From Deferribacteraceae bacterium V6Fe1 (lineage in GTDB: Bacteria > Chrysiogenota > Deferribacteres > Deferribacterales > Deferrivibrionaceae), in contig CP063375.1 of NCBI GenBank assembly GCA_022813675.1, forward strand, positions 1,004,001-1,068,000: a DNA stretch of 64,000 nt, written 5' to 3'. The notes below the pieces were generated by a model. It was not told the origin of the DNA, searched no databases, and saw only the letters and a program-made list of their open reading frames with translations. This document shows, in pieces, positions 37,128-46,230 of the stretch; the first letter of the stretch is position 1, and each line of letters opens with the position of its first letter. The translations under genes and the position numbers were made by a program.

Positions 37128-39534
37128 GTGCAAAGTAATAAGCTTTAAACAGGACTATTACGAACGTGGGATGAATGAAAGGGTAAAGAAACTAAGAAGA
37201 TTAAGCCTTGAGACAAAAGAGACTTTTTCTTTTGAAAGGGCAAAACTTTTGACCGACTTTTACAAATCGGTTGAGGGGAAGAAAATTGGCATAGCTGTCA
37301 AAAGGGGGATGGCATTAAAATATATATTAGAGAATAAGACAATTTATATCGGAGAGAATGAGCTGATTGTGGGAGAAAGGGGTGAATGCCCCAAGGCCAC
37401 TTCAAGTTATCCTGAAATTTCCCTACATTCTTTGGGTGATTTGCAGATTTTAAACTCAAGAGAGAAACTCCCCTACAAGGTAAGTGAAGAAGCGTTTAAG
37501 ATTTATGAAGAGGAGATAATCCCTTATTGGGAAGGCAAAACTATCAGAGAGGAGATTTTTGAGAAGGTTAGTGATGATTGGAAGAGAGCATACAAAGCAG
37601 GAATTTTTACCGAATTTATGGAGCAAAGGGCACCGGGGCATACGGTAGCCGATGGAAAGATTTATGATAAAGGGCTGAAAGATTTTATACAAGATATAGA
37701 AAATAAAATTAACTCGTTAGACAAATCAGACCCTTATTTTGAAGAGAAGTTGGATGAACTTTCAGGGATGAAAATAGCAGCAGAAGGGGTGATTTTATAT
37801 GCAAAACGGCACGCAAAAAAGGCTTTGGAATTAGCTGAAAAAGAAACAGACGAAAAAAGAAGGGCAGAGCTTTTAAATATTGCCAAGATATGTGAATATG
37901 TGCCTGAAAACAGACCGAGAAATATTTACGAAGCTTTACAACACTATTGGTTTATACATTTAGGGGTAATTACGGAGTTAAACGGATGGGATGCCTTTAG
38001 CCCCGGTAGACTCGATTTGAATCTATACCCTTTTTATAAGAATGATATAGAAAGCGGCAGATTTACCAAAGAGGAGATAAAAGAGCTTTTGGAATGTTTT
38101 TGGGTAAAATTTAACAATCACCCTGCACCTCCGAAGGTAGGGGTTACAGCGGAGGAGAGCAGCACGTATACGGATTTTGCACAAATTAACTTTGGCGGGC
38201 TAAATGTTGACGGGCAAGACGCTGTAAACGAGCTGAGTTTTCTTTTGCTCGATGTGGTCGAAGAGATGCGAATTGTCCAGCCTAATGCGAGTGTCCATAT
38301 TAGCCGTAAAAATCCCGACAGTTTTTTGAAGAGGGCACTTGAAGTGGTAAGGACTGGATTTGGACAGCCAGCTATTTTTAATGCGGATGCCGTGATGCAG
38401 GAGCTTTTGAGACAGGGTAAAGATATCGTAGATGCAAGGTTAGGCGGAACAAGCGGCTGTGTGGAATCGGGGGCATTCGGTAAAGAAAACTATACACTTA
38501 CCGGGTATTTTAATTTGGTAAAGGTTTTGGAGATTACCCTTAATAACGGCATTGACCCTGTGACGGGTGAAAGAATAGGGGTTGAAAGCGGTGATTTTGA
38601 AAATTTTGAGTCATTTGAAGATTTACTTTTAGCCTTTGAGAAACAGCTTAAATACTTTTTGGATATAAAGATAAAAGGCAATCTGGTCATTGAAGAGATT
38701 TATGCCAAAAAGATGCCCGCTCCGTTTTTATCAATCTTGATAGATGATTGTATTGATAATGCAAAAGATTACAATGCTGGCGGGGCAAGATACAACAGCT
38801 CTTATATTCAAGGGGTCGGGATAGGTACGATTACAGATTCCCTTTCCGCCTTGAAAGAGATTGTTTTTGAAAAGAAATTAATTCCACAGGATAAGGTTCT
38901 TAAAATATTGAGCAGTAATTTTGAAGGGTATGAAGTCGAGCGCCTAATACTGAAAAATAAGACAAAGAAATACGGCAATGATGAGCCTTATGCTGATGAG
39001 ATAATGAAGAAGGTATTTGAAATGTTTTTTGGGTATATTGACGGTAAACCTAATTATAAAGGCGGGCAGTTTAGGATAAATATGCTTCCGACTACAGTTC
39101 ATGTATATTTTGGCTCGGTTATTGGTGCTACATTTGATGGCAGAAAGGCTTTTGAGCCCCTTTCGGAGGGGATTTCACCTGTTCAAGGCTCGGATATAAA
39201 TGGCCCGACTGCTGTTATAAAGTCAGCTTCAAAGATGGATCATTTAAAGACAGGGGGGACACTTCTTAATATGAAGGTAACTCCATCTTTGATTAAGGAT
39301 GAAAAGGGGTTAAATGCCCTTTCACAGCTTGTAAGGACATACTTTAAATTTGACGGTCATCACATACAGTTTAATGTGATTGACGCTGCTACATTGAAAA
39401 AGGCAAAAGAATCACCTGAAGATTATAGAGATTTGATTGTAAGGGTTGCAGGTTATAGCGATTACTTTTGCAACCTAAATGAAAAACTGAAAAATGAAAT
39501 AATAGAAAGGACGGAGCACGAAGTGTTAGCTTGA
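37111..39534 (+). CDS. Glycyl radical enzyme, resembling trans-4-hydroxyproline dehydratase
   Basis: The 807-residue protein has the catalytic Cys in GGTSGCVESG (near 449) with the Glu two residues on, as in glycyl radical dehydratases, and the glycyl radical loop RVAGYSDYFCNLN (near 780). A Cys-Cys pair of pyruvate formate-lyase is absent, so it is not formate-lyase. The stretches around GKENYTLTGYFN and GGARYNSSYIQGVGIGTI resemble HypD, which dehydrates trans-4-hydroxy-L-proline. No pyrroline-5-carboxylate reductase gene is nearby, and related diol dehydratases cannot be ruled out. GGAGTGAG precedes the ATG. The enzyme needs strictly anoxic conditions. Confidence 0.8.
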   Translation: MMKQAECKVISFKQDYYERGMNERVKKLRRLSLETKETFSFERAKLLTDFYKSVEGKKIGIAVKRGMALKYILENKTIYIGENELIVGERGECPKATSSYPEISLHSLGDLQILNSREKLPYKVSEEAFKIYEEEIIPYWEGKTIREEIFEKVSDDWKRAYKAGIFTEFMEQRAPGHTVADGKIYDKGLKDFIQDIENKINSLDKSDPYFEEKLDELSGMKIAAEGVILYAKRHAKKALELAEKETDEKRRAELLNIAKICEYVPENRPRNIYEALQHYWFIHLGVITELNGWDAFSPGRLDLNLYPFYKNDIESGRFTKEEIKELLECFWVKFNNHPAPPKVGVTAEESSTYTDFAQINFGGLNVDGQDAVNELSFLLLDVVEEMRIVQPNASVHISRKNPDSFLKRALEVVRTGFGQPAIFNADAVMQELLRQGKDIVDARLGGTSGCVESGAFGKENYTLTGYFNLVKVLEITLNNGIDPVTGERIGVESGDFENFESFEDLLLAFEKQLKYFLDIKIKGNLVIEEIYAKKMPAPFLSILIDDCIDNAKDYNAGGARYNSSYIQGVGIGTITDSLSALKEIVFEKKLIPQDKVLKILSSNFEGYEVERLILKNKTKKYGNDEPYADEIMKKVFEMFFGYIDGKPNYKGGQFRINMLPTTVHVYFGSVIGATFDGRKAFEPLSEGISPVQGSDINGPTAVIKSASKMDHLKTGGTLLNMKVTPSLIKDEKGLNALSQLVRTYFKFDGHHIQFNVIDAATLKKAKESPEDYRDLIVRVAGYSDYFCNLNEKLKNEIIERTEHEVLA

Positions 39535-39566
39535 TGGAGATGGGCGGAAAGCCCGTTTCCATTTTT
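39534..39566 (+). terminator. Rho-independent terminator after the glycyl radical enzyme
   Basis: A 12-bp stem (39534-39545 with 39551-39562, two G-U pairs) around a GGAAA loop is followed by TTTTT. It overlaps the stop codon of the enzyme gene. Confidence 0.88.
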
Positions 39567-39627
39567 AAAATTTGGTGTTTGAAAATCTTAGTGTTTAAAA
39601 TCGGTTAATTTTTTTAAAAGCTTATGT

Positions 39628-39633
39628 TATAAT
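39628..39633 (+). promoter_or_regulatory. TATAAT box six bases before the small membrane protein start
   Basis: TATAAT at 39628-39633 lies six bases before the ATG at 39640; no ribosome binding site and no clear -35 box are seen. It fits the same leaderless arrangement as at 16193, 21191 and 34825. Confidence 0.5.
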
Positions 39634-39639
39634 TATTAC

Positions 39640-39837
39640 ATGAGCAAGACTATTATATTATGGTTTTTCTTCTTTTTTCTCGGATTTGTATTGATAAATT
39701 ACCCTTTTGTGGGGATTTTTGACAGGAAGGTATTTATTTTTGGCTATCCACTTTTGTACATATATCTGTTCGTCGGTTGGTTAATATCCATATTTGTCGT
39801 ATATGTTTTCTCAAAGAAGCTTGATAATGAAGAATAA
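39640..39837 (+). CDS. Small membrane protein preceding the symporter-like sensor
   Basis: The 65-residue protein has two hydrophobic segments (about 6-26 and 36-58) and a short charged tail. Small two-segment proteins often precede sodium/solute symporter-type genes and are thought to assist them. It overlaps the next gene by 11 bases. No family is recognised with certainty. Confidence 0.65.
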   Translation: MSKTIILWFFFFFLGFVLINYPFVGIFDRKVFIFGYPLLYIYLFVGWLISIFVVYVFSKKLDNEE

Positions 39838-42800
39838 TTTTGAAATTATATTTATAGTGACTTTATGTTATCTCCTGTTGCTTTATATTATCGGGTATAT
39901 CAGCGAAAAGTTATACAAAAAAGATAGCCGATTAATTTGTAACCCTTATGTTTATACCCTGACATTGGCAGTTTATTGTACTACTTGGACATATTACGGG
40001 TCAGTAGGAAGAGCAGTTTCAAACGGTATAGAATTTTTGGCTATTTATATAGGACCGACCCTTATAATCTTTACATGGTGGTTTTTTTTAAGAAAACTTG
40101 TCAGAATTGCTGAAAATCACAGCGTGACTTCGATTGCGGATTTTATTAGCTTTAGATATGGTAAGTCTAAAAAATTAGGGATTTTGGTAACGATACTCTG
40201 CCTGGTAGGTGTCATCCCTTACATTTCATTGCAGCTAAAGGCTATAAATGAGACAATCTTGCTTCTATCCTACAATACCCCTACGCTTGGCACAAAAGAG
40301 CTTTTGGTTAAAGATACTGCATTTTATGTTTCAATCATAATTGGCCTTTTTGGCGCGCTTTTCGGTACTCGTCATTTTGGCGACCACAGAAAGCACCCAC
40401 CACTGGTTGGAGTGGTGGCTTTTGAATCACTTGTGAAACTTGTTATATTTCTTATTGCGGGTGTTTTTATAACATTTTTTATGTTTGATGGCTTTAAAGA
40501 CATATTAAATCAATTATTGAGCTCTGATAATTCATTGATAATGGGCAAATTGGATTCAATTCTCACAATTAACACCAGCAGAGTCGCCAGCACTGAATGG
40601 ATGGCTTTGATTGTAATGAGCATGTTTGCCGTGATGTTTCTACCAAGACAGTTTCATATGGCTGTAATTGAAAATACGGATGAAAAACATATTATCAAGG
40701 CAATGTTTCTTTTCCCTTTGTATCTCTTTTTAATAAATATTTTTGTTATCCCTATTGCATTTGCAGGGATGATTAAATTTAACGGAGGAGGGAATCCCGA
40801 TTATTATTCTATCGGACTATTGATTCAAAATGGTAACTATTGGCTTGCAAGTCTTGTTTATTTGGGTGGTTTGTCCGCTGCAACTGGTATGATTATCGTT
40901 ACGTCGGTTAGTCTTGCCAATATGTTTATCAATAACTTTGTGTTGCCGTTTATAGTTAAATTTGTGATTAAAATCAATTTGGGGATGATTATTCCGCATT
41001 TAAAAAGGGCGGCTACATTGTTTGTGGTAATGGCAGGCTATTACTATTTTATAAAGGTCGGCAGCTCTTTTTCACTTGTTAATATTGGGCTTACTTCTTT
41101 TGCCGCCGTTTCTCAGTTTGCACCGGCAATAATATTAGGGCTTTTCTGGCGTGATGCAAATGAGAAAGGAGCTATAACAGGTATATCTTTGGGTTTTTTT
41201 ATATGGTTTTATACATTGATAATCCCATACTTGGCAAAGTCAGGCGTTATAGGATATGATATTAATATATATGGACCTTTTGGTATAAAATTTTTAAAAC
41301 CTACCGGGCTTTTCGGTCTTGATACACTTGACATATGGAGTCACACCCTTTTTTGGAGCCTTTTATTTAATATTTCAGGCTTAGTACTGGTGTCTGTTTT
41401 GACAAAGAAGAATTCTTTGGAAGATGAAACCGCATCTCTCTGCGTAGATTCTTTTTCATTGGGATATATTGCGAGAAAACGCTCTGTTATTGAAGGGCTA
41501 TCCGTTGATGATATAGAAAACATATTAAATAACTTTTTCGGGAAAAAAGTATCGCAGGAAAAGATTGATAATTTTCTAAAAATGATAAATAAGGGAAAAG
41601 ATAACCTGAATATGACGGAAATCACTACTTTAAGGGATAGTGCGGAGGAGATGCTATCCTCTGCCGTTGGGCCCGGTGCTGCAAAGCTGATATTTGAGTC
41701 ATACTCCCAGATAAAAGGGAAAGGTGAAACTAAGGTAATTGACGTATTTAAAGATTTACTTTCTTATGGAGTGGGTGAGTCTAAAGATACACTTATTAAA
41801 AGGATATCTGAGCTTAATGTCCTTTTGGACATCTCAAGGATTTTTTCCAGTGTCAATACTCTTGAGACTAAAGTTTACAAAGCGCTTGAGCTTATAAAAA
41901 ATACTTTCCACTTCGATTTAGTAATTCTAAGAAGAAGAAATGAAAATGTGCTGTCGGCGTATTCGTATGTCGGGGAAATTCATTCAAGTCTTGTTACAAG
42001 TTACAGAGCAATAGACCCCGAGAAATCATTTATAGGTAAATCTGTTGTTCAAAAGATGCCATTTGCGGTAAATGACATTAATCAGATAGAATTAAATGAA
42101 TTTTCAATCGATTTGAAAAAGAATAACGTTATATCTTTTGCTCATATTCCGCTTATTATAGACAATGAGGTTAAGGGAATAATTTCCTGCTATAGCAAAG
42201 TGTATAAAAATCTATTCAGCAAAGAGATAATGAATCTTTTACAAAGTATTGCCAACCAAATGGGCTATATGATTAATAATCATTATCAGACGGAAGAGCT
42301 TATTAAAATGAGGGAGGTATCAAAAGAGCTTGAGATTGCAAAGGGGATTCAAAAATCTTTATTACCTGAAGTTTATCCTGAAATAGATGGGGTAAAAATG
42401 TTGGGGGCCTGTTATCCATCAGAATTTGTCGGCGGAGATTACTATGATTTTTATAAGATAAGGGATGGAGTTTTTGATGTGATAATAGCAGATGTTTCAG
42501 GTCACAATGTGGCATCAGCGTTAATTATGTCAGAATTAAGAAGCATAATAAAATCAATAATTAGTTTTCAGAGCAATATTACACCGGCAAAAATAATGAC
42601 GCTTTTAAACAGGGAGATTTATCAAGATTTAACAAAGTTAGAGTTTATAATTACTATGATATATATGCGGGTAAACCTTAATAATGGTATGCTTACTTTT
42701 GCAAATGCAGGTCATCACCCTCCTATTGTTTTTCAGCCTGGCAAAGAGATAACAGAAATTTCATTTGGTGACCCGCTTTTAGGAGTTATGGAAGATATAA

Positions 42801-43054
42801 ATTATAGAGAAACTACTTATAATCTTAAAAATAATGATATGGTATTCATGTATACTGACGGGATAATTGAGACAGAGAATGAAAAAGGGGAATTTTACGG
42901 CGTCGAGAGACTTAAAAATTTGCTTTTTAAATCTGAGCAGTCTGAACTTTCGGCATTGTTTAAAGTGATTGTGGATGATACTCTCACTTTTAGAGGGAGT
43001 TTTCAGCAGGCAGATGATATAACTATGGCTGCTTTTACTGTAAATTTTAAATAA
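39827..43054 (+). CDS. Symporter-like sensor fused to GAF and SpoIIE-type PP2C phosphatase
   Basis: The start is taken at the ATG 39827 (about 1075 residues), which places NNFEIIFIVTLCYLLLLY as the first membrane segment. Residues 1 to about 530 are a sodium/solute symporter (SLC5-like) domain with about 13 segments (TWTYYGSVGRAV, FMPRQFHM-like FLPRQFHMAV). Residues about 536-640 resemble the STAC domain (EEMLSSAVGPGAAKLIFE) that follows such domains in CbrA-type kinases. Then come a GAF-like domain (657-820), and a PP2C/SpoIIE phosphatase (834-1074; GGDYYDFY, ADVSGHN, TDGIIE metal sites). Instead of a kinase the output is a Ser/Thr phosphatase, as in RsbU-type partner-switching systems. Ligand and target are unknown. 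Confidence 0.85.
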   Translation: MKNNFEIIFIVTLCYLLLLYIIGYISEKLYKKDSRLICNPYVYTLTLAVYCTTWTYYGSVGRAVSNGIEFLAIYIGPTLIIFTWWFFLRKLVRIAENHSVTSIADFISFRYGKSKKLGILVTILCLVGVIPYISLQLKAINETILLLSYNTPTLGTKELLVKDTAFYVSIIIGLFGALFGTRHFGDHRKHPPLVGVVAFESLVKLVIFLIAGVFITFFMFDGFKDILNQLLSSDNSLIMGKLDSILTINTSRVASTEWMALIVMSMFAVMFLPRQFHMAVIENTDEKHIIKAMFLFPLYLFLINIFVIPIAFAGMIKFNGGGNPDYYSIGLLIQNGNYWLASLVYLGGLSAATGMIIVTSVSLANMFINNFVLPFIVKFVIKINLGMIIPHLKRAATLFVVMAGYYYFIKVGSSFSLVNIGLTSFAAVSQFAPAIILGLFWRDANEKGAITGISLGFFIWFYTLIIPYLAKSGVIGYDINIYGPFGIKFLKPTGLFGLDTLDIWSHTLFWSLLFNISGLVLVSVLTKKNSLEDETASLCVDSFSLGYIARKRSVIEGLSVDDIENILNNFFGKKVSQEKIDNFLKMINKGKDNLNMTEITTLRDSAEEMLSSAVGPGAAKLIFESYSQIKGKGETKVIDVFKDLLSYGVGESKDTLIKRISELNVLLDISRIFSSVNTLETKVYKALELIKNTFHFDLVILRRRNENVLSAYSYVGEIHSSLVTSYRAIDPEKSFIGKSVVQKMPFAVNDINQIELNEFSIDLKKNNVISFAHIPLIIDNEVKGIISCYSKVYKNLFSKEIMNLLQSIANQMGYMINNHYQTEELIKMREVSKELEIAKGIQKSLLPEVYPEIDGVKMLGACYPSEFVGGDYYDFYKIRDGVFDVIIADVSGHNVASALIMSELRSIIKSIISFQSNITPAKIMTLLNREIYQDLTKLEFIITMIYMRVNLNNGMLTFANAGHHPPIVFQPGKEITEISFGDPLLGVMEDINYRETTYNLKNNDMVFMYTDGIIETENEKGEFYGVERLKNLLFKSEQSELSALFKVIVDDTLTFRGSFQQADDITMAAFTVNFK

Positions 43055-43065
43055 AGGGGGCAGAT

Positions 43066-43254
43066 ATGCCAATAATTAGCGTGGAAGGTCCAAAAGTCGA
43101 AGATATAAACAAAAAAAGAGAATTTATCGCCGATGTTACAAAAGTAGCGGCAGATTTTTTTGAAATGCCTCAAGAGTCAATTATTGTGCTCTTAAAAGAA
43201 AATGAGCCTCAAAATGTAGGTGTCGGCGGGAAGCTTATCGCTGACAAAAAGTAG
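43066..43254 (+). CDS. 4-oxalocrotonate tautomerase family protein
   Basis: The 62-residue protein begins MPIISVEG, with the Pro after Met that acts as catalytic base in this superfamily, and continues in the single beta-alpha-beta unit typical of the family. AAAGGGGCAG precedes the ATG. It lies 11 bases after the symporter/phosphatase gene. The substrate is unknown, as is common for these small tautomerases. It is the last clearly native gene before the accessory island. Confidence 0.85.
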   Translation: MPIISVEGPKVEDINKKREFIADVTKVAADFFEMPQESIIVLLKENEPQNVGVGGKLIADKK

Positions 43255-43300
43255 AATCTATCTAAATTAAAAGCTTACATTTGTGACTTTAAGTTTCAAA

Positions 43301-43399
43301 CTAAGGAGGACTTTGATATAATTTGTTATTTACTTTATATCCTCTTACGTCTTTTGTAATTGTAAGTCCGTATATATCGTCTGCTATAATCTGTAACAT
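43301..43399 (-). CDS. Possible 32-residue protein, unrecognised
   Basis: On the minus strand an ATG at 43397-43399, preceded by GGGGGCGG, opens a 32-codon frame (MLQIIADDIYGLTITK ...) ending at 43301. The strong upstream G-rich site is the main support. No family is recognised. It may be a remnant of an accessory gene. Confidence 0.3.
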   Translation of the reverse strand: MLQIIADDIYGLTITKDVRGYKVNNKLYQSPP

Positions 43400-43476
43400 A
43401 AATCCGCCCCCTTACTTATTTATTCTACTTTTAATGAAATATTTTAATTGGAATATTTAGTCCCACCCTAATAAAA

Positions 43477-43506
43477 AAGCGTCCCTACTATTTAGTAAGG
43501 ACGCTT
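43477..43506. terminator. Hairpin with A- and T-rich flanks
   Basis: A 14-bp stem with one mismatch (AAGCGTCCCTACTA against its partner ending GGACGCTT) and a two-base loop, with AAAAA on the left and TATATTTA on the right. It lies just downstream (minus strand) of the interrupted gene end at 43536 and probably terminates it. Confidence 0.7.
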
Positions 43507-43535
43507 ATATTTACTTTTTTAAAAAGATATGTTTG

Positions 43536-43681
43536 TTACTCTAAATCTTCACCCATTTCAAATAATTCAGCCCAAATACTTCCATAATATCTGGAGCGTT
43601 TTTTATCTTTAATTGAGTTTTTAAAATTATTATAATCTAACTTGTCTATATAATCATTCATAAACTTCTTTAAATCTTCCT
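43536..43681 (-). pseudogene. 3' fragment of a gene cut by the IS remnant
   Basis: On the minus strand the frame from the IS edge reads EDLKKFMNDYIDKLDYNNF ... YYGSIWAELFEMGEDLE and stops at 43536, followed by a terminator-like hairpin. No start codon with a ribosome site belongs to it; upstream lies the IS end. It looks like the C-terminal 45 or so residues of a protein whose start was lost. Family not recognised. Confidence 0.5.
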
Positions 43682-44628
43682 GGTAGTGTCAACTTAATTG
43701 TGTCACCCATCCCCCTTGAAATATTTTTATCCATTAAACGCCTCCTCAAGAATATCTGAGTACCTTAATTTTTTTTGCTGATACTTCAAGCTCTTGTCAT
43801 TAAAAAATATATAAAAACTTATTGGCGCTCTCCTCAGAATGAAAATAGCCCCTGACCCTAATATTATCCTTAAGCTCCTTAAAACACCTTTCAAGCCAAT
43901 TAGTCGTTCTAAAATAACTTCTTACCTTAGGGTGAAATTTAAAAAAGTAAGTGTAATTATTTATTTTATCTCTTATGTTGTTAAAATACCTATAAAGCTT
44001 GCTCCATTTGTTGATAAAAGCAATAAGCCTGTCTTTAGCCTCTTCTTCTGTTTCTGACTCAAAAATATACTCTAATTCTTTTAATATCTCATCAAAGTGA
44101 GTTCTTCTGACTTTGTTTTTAATATTTTTCTTTAAATGACTTCTCATCAATGAAACATATGTTGCATCCATATAAATTATGAGATATTCTTGTGTAAAAG
44201 TTCTGATTCTAAATTTATCTATAACATCTTCTGGTATTTAAAGATTAGCACTTACAAATAAAGATGCTACAGAGCTACCTACAAGATTTCTTATCACATC
44301 CCCTGTCTTTCTGGAACTTAATCCTGCACAAAATAGTGCCCGTACTACATCGTCCAGCATAAAAGTAACCATTTAAAATTGCCATCCCGAGTCTTCGGTC
44401 TCTTAAGCTCCATATTACCCAATATCGTCTTAGGTGTCCCGATGTAGTATCCATAACCCCTTGTTTTACGAATGTGTTAAATATATCTCTCTTATTTAAC
44501 ATTATATCTGGTATCATTTCCTTGAAATGTTTGGATAATTGCTCTAACATTACATTATCGATTGTTAAGTCCTCCTTTAAAGGGTTTTTTATCTTACGTC
44601 GTTGTAGATAAATACCACAACCCTTCAA
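43682..44628 (-). mobile_element. Decayed IS256-family insertion sequence
   Basis: One end is recognisable at 43682 (GGTAGTGTCAACTTAATTGTG), typical in form of IS256-family terminal repeats. The matching opposite end is not visible near 44628, so the upstream end (transposase start side) is truncated or diverged. The transposase inside is broken (see next entry). The element separates the native genes from the restriction operon. Confidence 0.7.
43800..44550 (-). pseudogene. IS256-type transposase, frameshifted and internally deleted
   Basis: On the minus strand the frame changes twice: MLEQLSKHFKEMIPDIM, then GYYIGTPKTILGNMELKRP in another frame, then LDDVVRALFCAGLSSRKTG in the third, all recognisable IS256-like transposase segments. 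After YMDATYVSL, which carries the first catalytic Asp, the sequence jumps to MRSHLKKNIKNKVRR and the C-terminal RTTNWLERCFKELK region; the stretch with the second catalytic Asp is missing. The protein cannot be active. Confidence 0.8.
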
Positions 44629-44697
44629 ATGGGACTGATTATTGCTTTATTTTTTATATTAAACTTAATATTAGTTTTTAGTATAAAGGAGTACATA

Positions 44698-46227
44698 ATG
44701 GCTGAAAAAAAAGTTTTAGAATCTTTTGAACAAGGACTTTGGAAAGCTGCAGATAAATTAAGAAAAAATATAGATGCGGCAGAATATAAGCATGTTGTTT
44801 TGGGGCTTATATTTTTACGGTATATTTCAGAAGCTTTTGAAGAACTCTATGAAAAATTGAAAAAGGGTGAAGGTGAATACATAGGAGCTGACCCGGAAGA
44901 TAGAGATGAATACATAGCTGAAAATGTTTTTTATGTTCCAAAAGAGGCAAGATGGAGCTATTTAAAAGCCCAGGCAAAAGACCCAGAAATTGGAAAAATC
45001 ATTGATAAAGCAATGGAGCTTATAGAAGAAATAAATCCATCTTTAAAGGGAGTTTTACCAAAAGTTTATGCAAGGGGAAACATTGACCCTATAAGTCTTG
45101 GAGGGTTAATTGACCTTTTTAGCAATATATCCATTAATGAGGCCAAAGAGAAAACATCTGATATTTTAGGACATGTTTTTGAGTATTTTTTAGGACAGTT
45201 TGCCCTTGCAGAAGAAAAAAAAGGAGGACAGTTCTACACCCCAAAGAGTGTTGTTGAGCTTTTAGTCGAAATGCTTGAGCCTTATAAAGGAAGAGTATTT
45301 GATCCATGTTGTGGAAGTGGTGGGATGTTTGTCCAATCTGAAAAATTTGTCTTAGCCCATCAAGGTAAAATTGACGATATTTCTATTTACGGACAAGAAA
45401 GTAATCAGACAACCTGGCGTCTTTGTAAGATGAACCTTGCTATTAGAGGGATTGATAGCTCTCAGGTAAAATGGAATCCGGAAGGTTCATTTTTAAATGA
45501 TGCCCATAAAGATTTAAAGGCTGATTTTGTTATAGCAAATCCACCTTTTAACGATAGTGATTGGAGCGGAGAGCTTTTAAGAAATGATGTTAGATGGAAA
45601 TATGGGGTTCCACCTGCAGGTAATGCCAATTATGCATGGATACAGCACTTTATTTTTCATCTTGCACCGCATGGAAAGGCAGGTTTTGTTTTGGCAAAAG
45701 GGGCATTAACCACAAAACAAAAAGATGAGTATGAGATTAGAAAAAATATTATAGAGGCTGACCTTATAGATTGTATTGTAAATCTTCCTTCAAAGCTATT
45801 TTTAAATACACAGATACCGGTTTCTCTATGGTTTATCAGAAGAAACAAAACTACAAGGAAAAATCAAATCTTATTTATTGATGCAAGGGATATGGGACAG
45901 CTTATCAATAGAAGACAGCGGATTTTAACAGAAGAAGATATTAGAAAAATTGCGGACACTTACCATGAATGGCAAAAAGAAGATAAAAGCTATGAAGATA
46001 TAAAAGGTTTTTGCAAGTCTGTAAGCATTGAAGAAGTCAGAGGGCTTGATTATGTTTTAACACCAGGGAGATATGTAGGACTTCCGGATGAAGAAGATGA
46101 TTTTGATTTTGAAGAGAGATTTAATAAACTAAAAGCCAAATTTTTAGAGCAGTTAAAAGAAGAAGAAAGGCTAAATAAACTAATACTTGAAAATCTGGAA
46201 AAGATAGAGATAAACAGGGAAGATTAA
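44698..46227 (+). CDS. hsdM: Type I restriction-modification methyltransferase subunit
   Basis: The ATG at 44698 with AAAGGAG (44684-44690) is chosen; an upstream frame extension lacks a site. The product of 509 residues has the HsdM N-terminal helical domain (LWKAADKLRKNIDAAEYKHVVLG), the SAM-binding region VFDPCCGSGGMF, GQFYTPKSVVELLVEML and the catalytic NPPFN motif near residue 281, which marks an N6-adenine methyltransferase. It forms the modification complex with HsdS. First gene of the operon hsdM, rhuM-fic, hsdS, RT, hsdR. Confidence 0.96.
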   Translation: MAEKKVLESFEQGLWKAADKLRKNIDAAEYKHVVLGLIFLRYISEAFEELYEKLKKGEGEYIGADPEDRDEYIAENVFYVPKEARWSYLKAQAKDPEIGKIIDKAMELIEEINPSLKGVLPKVYARGNIDPISLGGLIDLFSNISINEAKEKTSDILGHVFEYFLGQFALAEEKKGGQFYTPKSVVELLVEMLEPYKGRVFDPCCGSGGMFVQSEKFVLAHQGKIDDISIYGQESNQTTWRLCKMNLAIRGIDSSQVKWNPEGSFLNDAHKDLKADFVIANPPFNDSDWSGELLRNDVRWKYGVPPAGNANYAWIQHFIFHLAPHGKAGFVLAKGALTTKQKDEYEIRKNIIEADLIDCIVNLPSKLFLNTQIPVSLWFIRRNKTTRKNQILFIDARDMGQLINRRQRILTEEDIRKIADTYHEWQKEDKSYEDIKGFCKSVSIEEVRGLDYVLTPGRYVGLPDEEDDFDFEERFNKLKAKFLEQLKEEERLNKLILENLEKIEINRED

Positions 46228-46230
46228 ATT

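Noticed and set aside
37111-39534. Pyruvate formate-lyase
   Set aside because: There is a single catalytic Cys followed by Val-Glu rather than the adjacent Cys-Cys pair, so it belongs with dehydratase-type glycyl radical enzymes.
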